A stretch of DNA of 9,772 bases from Actinomycetota bacterium (GTDB lineage Bacteria > Actinomycetota > Actinomycetes > Acidothermales > Acidothermaceae). The stretch is from assembly GCA_003134755.1 (NCBI GenBank), contig PLCK01000122.1, positions 6,655 to 16,426 of the forward strand. The letters run 5' to 3'. The position numbers and the translations under genes were made by a program. This document shows positions 1-5,795 of the stretch, in pieces. The notes beneath the pieces are model-generated. The model did not search any database and was not told the origin of the DNA. It was given only the letters and a program-made list of their open reading frames with translations. Each line of letters starts with the position of its first letter. The first letter of the stretch is position 1.

Positions 1-992
1 ACGCGGCTGGTTGCTCGAGTTCCAAGAAGACACCGGCCGCCAGCTCGAACACCCCAGCCGCCACCTCTGCGGCGACGAGCGCACCAGCTGCCGCCTCGAC
101 GTCCGCGTCACCGCCTGCAGTTGCCAGTTCATCGGCGCCTGCCGGGGCCGCGATGAAGATTGGCTTCATCACCAAGTTCCCCGTCGACTTCTACTCCACG
201 ATGGTCGACGCGGCGAAGGCGTGGGGCAAGGACCACGCGAACGTGACGATCCTGTTCTCGCAAGGCAAGAGCGGCACCGACGACGCCAGCGAGATCGCCG
301 CGATCGACGACATGATGACTCAAGGTGTGAAGGCCATAGCCATCACGCCAACGAGCCCGAGCGTCAAGGGTGAGTTGCAGAAGGCCGTGGACAAGGGAAT
401 CAAGGTCGTGCTCATCGACAACGACATCCCGGGCTGGACCGGCAAGAGTGCGCTGGTTGCCACCAACAACCTCGCCGGCGGCAAGCTGGCCGGTGCTTTC
501 CTGGCAACGAAGTTGAAGCCTGGCGCGACGATCGCGGTCCTGCAGGGCGTGCTCGGAAACCCCTCTCTCGACGACCGCGTGACCGGCATGATCGCGGGAC
601 TCGGCGCCGGCTTCAACATCGTGGCGAAGTCACCGACGGATTGCGACCAGACCAAGGGCTTGAACGCGGCCCAGGACATCCTGACCGCGCATCCCGACGT
701 CGCTGCAATCTACGGCGCATGCGGTCCCCCGATACTTGGCGCCCTGCAAGCGATCAAGGCCAAGGGCAAGAAGGCTGGTGACATCGTCGTCGTCGGATTC
801 GACGCGGCGCCGGGTGAGATCGATGCCATCATCGCGGGCGACGAGACGGCTTCGGTCGCTCAGTTCCCGGCGAAGATGGGCACGATGGGTATCGACACCG
901 CTTTCCAGGCCGCCAACGGCGCAAGCGTCCCACCGAATGTCGACACCGGCACCGAAGTCGTGACCAAGGACAACGCCGCCACGTTCAAGTAG
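1..992 (+). CDS. Ribose-type sugar ABC transporter substrate-binding lipoprotein, 5' partial
   Basis: This is an extracytoplasmic solute-binding protein of the periplasmic-binding-protein type 1, RbsB-like family, which captures a sugar and delivers it to an ABC permease. The frame is open from base 3. The first visible residues are A-A-G-C, the end of a lipobox with the acylated Cys at bases 12-14, followed by about 45 residues rich in Ala, Ser, Thr and Pro that form a cell-surface linker. The globular part begins near the Met at base 153 (KIGFITKFPVDFYSTMVDAA), so that Met is internal and not the start. Typical fold landmarks are GVKAIAITPTSP, KVVLIDNDIPG, VVVGFDAAPGEIDAIIAGD and the C-terminal TEVVTKDN. 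Only the signal peptide is missing; 329 residues are visible. It is paralogous to the binding protein at 1933-3063 but clearly divergent. Its own permease and ATPase are not in the window and may lie upstream. The family is certain, the ligand is not. Confidence 0.9.
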   Translation, partial: AAGCSSSKKTPAASSNTPAATSAATSAPAAASTSASPPAVASSSAPAGAAMKIGFITKFPVDFYSTMVDAAKAWGKDHANVTILFSQGKSGTDDASEIAAIDDMMTQGVKAIAITPTSPSVKGELQKAVDKGIKVVLIDNDIPGWTGKSALVATNNLAGGKLAGAFLATKLKPGATIAVLQGVLGNPSLDDRVTGMIAGLGAGFNIVAKSPTDCDQTKGLNAAQDILTAHPDVAAIYGACGPPILGALQAIKAKGKKAGDIVVVGFDAAPGEIDAIIAGDETASVAQFPAKMGTMGIDTAFQAANGASVPPNVDTGTEVVTKDNAATFK

Positions 993-1043
993 ACCGCCTG
1001 CTCAAACCAGCCGGCTCGTCCGGCAAGGCAGTGAACCGTCGGC

Positions 1044-1082
1044 CCGGTCGGCGTGCCAGGACACCCCTGGCACGCCGACCGG
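1044..1082 (+). terminator. Strong stem-loop, probable intrinsic terminator or attenuator
   Basis: A perfect 17-bp inverted repeat has arms at 1044-1060 (CCGGTCGGCGTGCCAGG) and 1066-1082, with a 5-nt loop ACACC. It lies 51 bp after the stop of the binding-protein gene. No U-tract follows (ACCCATTA), as is common for GC-rich actinobacterial hairpin terminators. It ends only about 9 bp before the ribosome-binding site of the next gene, so it could instead attenuate read-through into that gene or protect the upstream mRNA 3' end. Confidence 0.7.
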
Positions 1083-1103
1083 ACCCATTAGGGAGGAGCG
1101 CCC

Positions 1104-1502
1104 GTGGTTGACGACGACCGCAAATATGCCCTGGCCTGGCGTACTGGGCAGCCCGTGCTTGAGTACGCGCTGTCCGGCTACTGGACCGCGGCCGATGCGC
1201 GCGCGTGGAAGGCTGCCATCAGTGCCGAGGTCACGCGACGCGGCGGCGCCGGGCCGTGGTACATGATCGGCGACTTGTCGGCATTGAAGACGCAACCCGA
1301 CGAAGTGAATGACATTCGCGACGAGGTCACCCGGCTCACGCTCGCGAACGGTCTCGCGGGCTGCGTGATGTACGGCATTTCTGCAGTCGCACTGCTCCAG
1401 TTGCGCCGCCTGCTCACCGCGTCAGGCCGCGCCGGGACGTTTGCGTACACGGAGACAGGGGCCGAGGCCGAGCGCCAACTCAAGGCCTGGATGACCCCTT
1501 AG
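1104..1502 (+). CDS. Small orphan protein, possibly SpoIIAA/STAS-like
   Basis: This encodes 132 residues from a GTG start, preceded by a good ribosome-binding site (GGGAGGAG, 1091-1098). I do not firmly recognise the family. The pattern of an N-terminal beta-strand segment ending in LSGYWTAADARAWKAAI, then WYMIGDLSAL, a helix (EVNDIRDEVTRLTLANGL), a hydrophobic strand (AGCVMYGISAVALLQL) and a C-terminal EAERQLKAWM resembles the single-domain SpoIIAA-like/STAS-type proteins often annotated as hypothetical in actinobacteria. It has no signal peptide or membrane segment, so it should be cytoplasmic. It lies between a sugar-binding-protein gene and a second, complete sugar ABC operon, separated from the first by a strong stem-loop and from the second by 430 bp, so it is probably a single-gene unit. 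STAS-type proteins bind partners or ligands, but no function can be assigned here. Confidence 0.75.
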   Translation: MVDDDRKYALAWRTGQPVLEYALSGYWTAADARAWKAAISAEVTRRGGAGPWYMIGDLSALKTQPDEVNDIRDEVTRLTLANGLAGCVMYGISAVALLQLRRLLTASGRAGTFAYTETGAEAERQLKAWMTP

Positions 1503-1504
1503 CG

Positions 1505-1523
1505 AGGTCGAATCCTCCGACCT
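1505..1523 (+). terminator. Weak hairpin after the orphan gene
   Basis: A 6-bp stem (AGGTCG/CGACCT) with a 7-nt loop starts 3 nt after the stop codon of the small gene. It has no U-tract and is short, so it is only a possible weak terminator. Confidence 0.3.
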
Positions 1524-1611
1524 TCACCACGCCGCCCATCACGGTCTAATAACGGGCGCCGCCTGTCCGAGGCGTCTTGAGCGTGACTCCCGGGTCGCAC
1601 CGCGGGAGCGT

Positions 1612-1626
1612 ATTCATCTGATGAAT
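1612..1626. promoter_or_regulatory. Perfect palindrome, candidate repressor operator
   Basis: ATTCATC-T-GATGAAT is a perfect 7-bp inverted repeat around a single central T, and it is AT-rich in a very GC-rich setting. Its short arms with a 1-nt centre suit a dimeric winged-helix regulator, for example the FadR-type GntR proteins that commonly control sugar-acid genes. A -10-like TAGGTT follows 3 nt downstream (1630-1635), so a bound protein could block RNA polymerase. The -35 region is poorly conserved. No second copy was seen in the window, and no regulator gene is present, so the binding protein is unknown. Confidence 0.5.
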
Positions 1627-1932
1627 TCTTAGGTTTACAACCAGTACGCGCCGGTGCATCATGTCCTGCACGAGCCGCTGGCGCCTGAAAGATCAGATCA
1701 ATCGGCCAGGCGCGGCGGTGGAACACCAGCTCCGATTGGGCGCCGGATCTGCAGGCCGACGACCCGCTCGACAAGGAACTCACAACTACCTAGACACCAT
1801 GCCCGGTCAATCAGGGCCGCATCCCAGAGCTGCGGTTAAGTTCGCGACCGCCACCGACACGCAGCACCTCATGCCGGTAGCCGCCCGGCCGGCGGCATCC
1901 GATCTCTCCAACCACGCGTTGAAAGGATCCTC

Positions 1933-3063
1933 ATGCGAAGCAATCGGCTAGCCCCGGCCGGGGCAGTCATCGCCGTAGGGCTCGCCCTCGTCGCGGGCTG
2001 TTCGAGCAAGAAGTCGTCGAGCACGGCCGCGACGACGTCGGCAGGCACCGCAGCCTCGCCATCGGCGTCGACGAGCACCGCAGCGTCGTCAGCATCCACC
2101 GCGCCCACATCGGCGAGTACCGGTGGCGGTGGTGGTGGCCTGATTGGCGTCGACTACCCGCGCGCCGACACCGACTTCTGGAACTCCTACATCAGCTATG
2201 TGCCGAAGATGGCGTCAGCGCTCGGCGCGACCGTCAAGACGACGAACTCCCAAAACGATGTACAGAAGCTCATCGCGAACGTTCAAGCTCTGCTCGGAGA
2301 GGGCGCGAAGGCCATCGTCATGGCGCCGCAGGACACTGCGGCCATCGCGCCGACCTTGTCAGATCTCGCGGGCAAGAAGATCCCGGTCGTCACCATCGAC
2401 ACGCGCCCGGACGCCGGCAGCGTGTACATGGTCGTGCGTGCAGACAACCGAGCCTATGGTGCCAAAGCGTGCAAGTTCCTGGGCGACGCCATGCAGGGAA
2501 AGGGCGCCGTCGTCATGCTCGAGGGTGGCCTCGACTCGATCAACGGGCGCGACCGCACCGAGGCATTCAACGACTGCATGAAGACGACCTACCCCAACAT
2601 CAAGGTGTACGGCGAGCCATCGAACTGGGACGGCGCGAAGGCAGCGTCGCAGTTGCAGACCGCGTTGACGCAGGACAAGTCCATCCGCGGCGTCTACATG
2701 GAGTCCAGCTTCGGGCTCGCCGGCACGCTCCAGGTGCTGAAGCAGGACAACTTGACGGCCAAGGCAGGCGATCCAGCCCACGTGTTCATCGTGTCGAACG
2801 ATGGCATCCCCGAGGAGCTCAAGGACATCAGAGCTGGGCTGATCGACGCGACGGTGTCGCAGCCCGCTGACCTGTTCGCCAAGTATGGCCTGTTCTATGC
2901 GCAGGCCGCACTTGCGGGCAAGACGTTCCAGCCTGGCCCGACTGACCACCAGAGCACGATCATTCAGGTTCGGGCCGGACTGCTCGAAGACGAGCTCAGC
3001 GCTCCGCTCGTCACCAAGGACAACGTCGACGACAAGACATTGTGGGGCAACAACGCAGGCTGA
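1933..3063 (+). CDS. Ribose-type sugar ABC transporter substrate-binding lipoprotein
   Basis: This is the binding protein of the importer encoded with the next two genes; it binds a monosaccharide outside the membrane. The 376 residues start at ATG 1933 with ribosome-binding site GAAAGGA at 1921-1927. Residues 1-22 form a lipoprotein signal peptide ending in LVAG, with lipobox Cys23. Residues 24-69 are a Ser/Ala/Thr linker ending in six glycines. The RbsB-like two-lobed domain starts at about residue 70 (LIGVDYPRADTDFWNSY) and shows GAKAIVMAPQDTAAI, KIPVVTIDTRPDAG, GKGAVVMLEGG and a C-terminal VTKDNVDDKTLWG. Length is normal for the family once the linker is allowed for. It shares the VTKDN tail with the truncated paralogue at the window start but differs in ligand-facing segments, so a different sugar is likely. 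Fifty-five bases separate it from the ATPase gene. Ligand unknown; context suggests an L-sugar. Confidence 0.92.
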   Translation: MRSNRLAPAGAVIAVGLALVAGCSSKKSSSTAATTSAGTAASPSASTSTAASSASTAPTSASTGGGGGGLIGVDYPRADTDFWNSYISYVPKMASALGATVKTTNSQNDVQKLIANVQALLGEGAKAIVMAPQDTAAIAPTLSDLAGKKIPVVTIDTRPDAGSVYMVVRADNRAYGAKACKFLGDAMQGKGAVVMLEGGLDSINGRDRTEAFNDCMKTTYPNIKVYGEPSNWDGAKAASQLQTALTQDKSIRGVYMESSFGLAGTLQVLKQDNLTAKAGDPAHVFIVSNDGIPEELKDIRAGLIDATVSQPADLFAKYGLFYAQAALAGKTFQPGPTDHQSTIIQVRAGLLEDELSAPLVTKDNVDDKTLWGNNAG

Positions 3064-3118
3064 GCTGCCGAAATACCGACAGCATAAGAGAAACCGATCG
3101 GACAGGGACATAACCTGC

Positions 3119-4666
3119 ATGGCGAGCAGCCAGCGTCACGAGGCGGCCGGACCGGCTCCAGCTAACGGGAGCCGGCCGGCCGTCGAGGCCGTGGACATCA
3201 CCAAGCGGTACGGGCCGACAACAGCGCTCAACAACGTTTCGCTGACCGTTGCGGACGGCGACGCGCACGCACTCGTCGGGCGCAACGGCGCAGGCAAGTC
3301 GACGCTTGTCTCGATCATCACTGGCTTGCAAGAGGCGGACGCCGGCGACGTCCTGTTCAGGGGACTGCCGGCCCCGTCCATCGCAAACCGCGACGCATGG
3401 CGGCGACTGGTTGCTTGCGTCTACCAGAAGTCGACGATCATCCGCTCGCTCAGCGTCGCGGAGAACCTGTTCTTGAACCGGCAACACACGGCGGGGCCTG
3501 TCATTTCCTGGCGTGCGATGCGAAAGCAGGCACAGGAGATGGTCGACGAGTGGGACATCGCCGTCGACGTCCAGCGAAACGCCGATGAGCTCACCGTCGA
3601 GCAGCGCGAGATGGTCGAGATCGCCCGAGCTCTCTCGTTCGGAGCCCGGTTCATCGTCCTCGACGAGCCGACCGCGCAACTCGATGGGCGGGGCGTCACC
3701 CGGCTGTTCGACCGACTCCGCGCCGTCCAGGCGACCGGCGTGAGCTTCCTCTATATCAGTCATCACATCGAGGAGATCTTCCAGATCTGCCAGACCGTCA
3801 CGGTCTTCCGCGATGCCCGACACATCATGACCAGCCGAGTCGCCGACATCTCGACGACCGACCTGGTGAACGCTATGACGGGTGACACCGAGATTCTGAA
3901 CGCAACCGAACACCGGACGGTGAAGCGTGCGGGTGCGCCGGTGCTCGAGGTCGACGCGCTTTCGCAAGCCGGCCGGTTTCGAGATGTCAGCTTCGATGTT
4001 GGGCCTGGCGAGGTCGTCGCCATCACGGGAAGCGGTAGCAGCGGACGAATCGCGCTCGCAGAAACGATTGTCGGACTGCGCAAGGCGACCTCTGGCACGT
4101 TGAAGGTGAACGGGGTCACCCCCCGGGCCGGCAGCGTGGCGAGCGCGCTCTCTGCTGGAATTGGGTTTGTGCCTAGGGACAGGCACCAAGAAGGCCTGGT
4201 CGAAGGGCTGTCGGTCGCGGAGAACCTCACCATGACCGTGACCCGACACCTCGGCAGGGCGGGATTCATCGACCCCCGCCAGCGCGACGCCCGCGCGAAG
4301 CGCGCTATCCATGACCTGTCAATCGTCGCCAGCGGGCCGGAGCAGTTGGCCGGCAGCCTGTCGGGCGGCAACCAGCAGAAGGTCGTCATGGGTCGCGCCC
4401 TCGCCAACGATCCGAAGCTCCTTGTGCTGATGCACCCGACCGCCGGGGTCGACGTCCGCTCGAAGGCGACGCTGATCGAAGTCATCGACAAGGTTCGCGA
4501 CGCCGGCACGGCAGTGCTCATCGTGTCTGACGAACTCGAAGACCTGCGCCCGGCAGATCGGGTCCTCGTCATGTTGCACGGCGAGGTTGTGACGGAACTG
4601 GCGAGGGGCTGGCAAGACAGCGACGTTGTCGCAGCAACCGAAGGAATCGGACGTGAAGATGACTGA
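3119..4666 (+). CDS. Sugar ABC transporter ATPase with two nucleotide-binding domains (RbsA-like)
   Basis: This cytoplasmic ATPase powers the importer and belongs to the RbsA/XylG/MglA class with two fused nucleotide-binding domains in 515 residues. I chose ATG 3119 (AGGGA at 3104-3108) although the frame is open upstream, because the earlier part lies inside the binding-protein gene and family homology begins at about residue 22. Domain 1 has Walker A G54-T62 (GRNGAGKST), Q-loop Gln103, a deviant signature L158-Q162 (LTVEQ), Walker B FIVLDE (178-183) and H-loop SHH (214-216). Domain 2 has a degenerate Walker A G304-I311 (GSGSSGRI), an intact signature L414-N418 (LSGGN) and an abnormal Walker B in which the usual Asp-Glu is Met438-His439 (LVLMHPTAGVDV). 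One composite ATP site therefore looks intact and the other looks non-catalytic. The C-terminus overlaps the permease start. Confidence 0.93.
   Translation: MASSQRHEAAGPAPANGSRPAVEAVDITKRYGPTTALNNVSLTVADGDAHALVGRNGAGKSTLVSIITGLQEADAGDVLFRGLPAPSIANRDAWRRLVACVYQKSTIIRSLSVAENLFLNRQHTAGPVISWRAMRKQAQEMVDEWDIAVDVQRNADELTVEQREMVEIARALSFGARFIVLDEPTAQLDGRGVTRLFDRLRAVQATGVSFLYISHHIEEIFQICQTVTVFRDARHIMTSRVADISTTDLVNAMTGDTEILNATEHRTVKRAGAPVLEVDALSQAGRFRDVSFDVGPGEVVAITGSGSSGRIALAETIVGLRKATSGTLKVNGVTPRAGSVASALSAGIGFVPRDRHQEGLVEGLSVAENLTMTVTRHLGRAGFIDPRQRDARAKRAIHDLSIVASGPEQLAGSLSGGNQQKVVMGRALANDPKLLVLMHPTAGVDVRSKATLIEVIDKVRDAGTAVLIVSDELEDLRPADRVLVMLHGEVVTELARGWQDSDVVAATEGIGREDD
4641..4645 (+). promoter_or_regulatory. 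Ribosome-binding site favouring the GTG start of the permease
   Basis: AAGGA lies 7 nt before GTG 4653 but 13 nt before ATG 4659. This favours GTG as the translation start, within the 3' end of the ATPase gene. Confidence 0.5.
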
Positions 4667-5714
4667 GCCAACAGACGTCACCGTCGTCGGGACCACGGCG
4701 CCCCAGCCGCCGCCCGCACCGGTCACCCGAAGTGCCGCCGGGTCCAGGTTGCGAATAGCGAGGTTGCGCGACGTCGCGCTGATCCCCGCCATCGTGCTCA
4801 TCGGCGCAATCGGCACCTATGTGAGCCCGGTCTTCCTGACGAAGCGCAATCTCATCGAGGTCTTGCAACAACAGTCCGAGATCTCACTTGTGGTGTTGGC
4901 AGAGGCGATGATCCTGATCCTCGGCCGGCTCGACCTATCGCTCGAATCGACGGTCGGGCTGGCCCCGGCGATCGCGGCGTGGTTGGTGCTACCGAAGTCA
5001 CCTGGCCACGGCCAAGGCATTGAGATCGCCGGCGGCTGGGCGGTGCCGATCGCGCTCGGTGTCGGCGTCATCATTGGCATCGTCAACGGACTGTTGATCG
5101 TGCGGTTCCAACTGAACGGCTTCATAGTCACGCTCGGCATGCTGATCACGCTGCGAGGGCTGCAGAGCGGTATCTCCAAAGGTCAGACGTTCTTCGGACT
5201 GCCGAAGTCGATGCTCTATCTCGGGACAACGATCTGGTGGGGGCTGCCGGTGTCCGTCTGGGTTTCGTTGTTTCTGTTCGCCATCGGGATCGTGGCGCTC
5301 GGCTACACCCGGCACGGTCGCTCGCTCTACGCCATCGGCGGCAACATCGCCGCCGCCCGTGCCGCGGGAATCAGAGTCGAACGGGTCATCTGGGTCGTGC
5401 TCACCATCGGCAGTACGCTCGCCGCGCTCGCGGGCATCCTGCTGGCCGGTCGCCTCGGATCCGTAGCCCAGTCGTCGGGCAACGGCTGGATCTTCACAGT
5501 CTTTGCCGGGGCGGTCATCGGTGGCATCAGCATGAACGGCGGCAAGGGAACCATATTCGGCGCCTTCACCGGGATTCTGCTGCTCTTCATCGTGCAGAAC
5601 GTGCTCACGCTTGGCGGCGTGCACGCGGAATGGATCAACTTCCTCAACGGCGCAATCATTTTGGGCGCCTTGGTAATCAGCCGCATTTCGTCAGGACAGG
5701 CTCAGACGATCTGA
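4653..5714 (+). CDS. Sugar ABC transporter permease (RbsC-like)
   Basis: This is an integral membrane subunit of the BPD_transp_2 (RbsC/XylH) family that forms the sugar translocation path, probably as a homodimer. From GTG 4653 it has 353 residues; ATG 4659 is the alternative. It overlaps the ATPase gene by 14 nt (8 nt with ATG), so the two are translationally coupled. A Pro-rich cytoplasmic N-terminus (about 1-38) is followed by hydrophobic segments from about residue 41 (VALIPAIVLIGAIGTYV), 76-91, 97-113 and on to the C-terminus. Family landmarks are LILGRLDLSLES (in place of the usual GGIDLSVGS), a NGFIVTLGML segment, and GGISMNGGKGTIFGAFTG, the probable ATPase-coupling region. It is a single permease gene, which is normal for ribose-type importers. 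Its stop codon sits inside a hairpin. Family assignment is firm, the substrate is not known. Confidence 0.93.
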   Translation: MKMTEPTDVTVVGTTAPQPPPAPVTRSAAGSRLRIARLRDVALIPAIVLIGAIGTYVSPVFLTKRNLIEVLQQQSEISLVVLAEAMILILGRLDLSLESTVGLAPAIAAWLVLPKSPGHGQGIEIAGGWAVPIALGVGVIIGIVNGLLIVRFQLNGFIVTLGMLITLRGLQSGISKGQTFFGLPKSMLYLGTTIWWGLPVSVWVSLFLFAIGIVALGYTRHGRSLYAIGGNIAAARAAGIRVERVIWVVLTIGSTLAALAGILLAGRLGSVAQSSGNGWIFTVFAGAVIGGISMNGGKGTIFGAFTGILLLFIVQNVLTLGGVHAEWINFLNGAIILGALVISRISSGQAQTI

Positions 5715-5721
5715 GCCTGTC
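5695..5721 (+). terminator. Hairpin spanning the permease stop codon
   Basis: A perfect 12-bp stem (GACAGGCTCAGA at 5695-5706 with TCTGAGCCTGTC at 5710-5721) closes a CGA loop. The TGA stop (5712-5714) lies in the right arm. No U-tract follows. It could be a partial terminator or an mRNA 3'-end stabiliser that sets the ratio of transporter to catabolic transcripts. Confidence 0.6.
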
Positions 5722-5743
5722 TCGTCCTTGGCACCGGCGGACT

Positions 5744-5795
5744 CCCACGAAATAGGGATAGCCCACGAACAGGGACGACCCACGGACAGGGGATG
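5744..5795 (+). repeat. Three imperfect 17-18-bp tandem repeats before the aldo/keto reductase gene
   Basis: The units are 5744-5761 (CCCACGAAATAGGGATAG), 5762-5778 (CCCACGAACAGGGACGA) and 5779-5795 (CCCACGGACAGGGGATG), with the shared core CCCACGRA(N)YAGGGR. Each unit carries an AGGG Shine-Dalgarno-like core, and the last runs into the start codon region. They may be a slippage-type duplication of a ribosome-binding site, or iterated binding sites for a regulator. Confidence 0.75.
5788..5792 (+). promoter_or_regulatory. Ribosome-binding site that questions the ATG start
   Basis: AGGGG directly abuts ATG 5793, leaving no spacing. In-frame TTG codons at 5799 and 5802 lie 6 and 9 nt downstream and would be normally spaced. 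Starts there would give MLYRSLGKTGL or MYRSLGKTGL, which match the usual aldo/keto reductase N-terminus. Confidence 0.4.

Larger units (their letters stand above)
1503..1932. other. 430-bp intergenic region upstream of the sugar ABC operon
   Basis: No credible gene lies here; short open frames on both strands have no recognisable domain and no ribosome-binding site. It holds a small hairpin just after the preceding gene (AGGTCG 1505-1510 with CGACCT 1518-1523), a 6-bp stem at 1587-1592/1603-1608, the 15-bp palindrome at 1612-1626, a TAnnnT-type -10-like hexamer TAGGTT at 1630-1635, and a GC-rich hairpin in the presumed leader (GCCGCC 1880-1885 with GGCGGC 1891-1896). It is the natural place for the promoter and operator of the transporter operon. 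If transcription starts near the palindrome, the leader would be about 290 nt long. Confidence 0.6.

Noticed and set aside
153..155. ATG as the start of the first binding protein
   Set aside because: The same frame continues upstream through a Ser/Ala-rich linker to a lipobox Cys at 12-14, so this Met is internal.
1661..1951. Possible small gene in the intergenic region
   Set aside because: No ribosome-binding site, no recognisable motif, unnatural composition, and it runs into the start of the binding-protein gene.
2885..3118. Upstream extension of the ATPase reading frame
   Set aside because: It lies inside the binding-protein gene, has no family similarity, and ATG 3119 has a ribosome-binding site just before the conserved domain.
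3011..4312. Long open frame on the minus strand opposite the ATPase gene
   Set aside because: A GC-rich antisense shadow with no recognisable domain; the plus-strand product is unambiguous.
5744..5795. CRISPR-like array
   Set aside because: The repeats are adjacent with no spacers, only three imperfect copies, and they overlap a start codon region.
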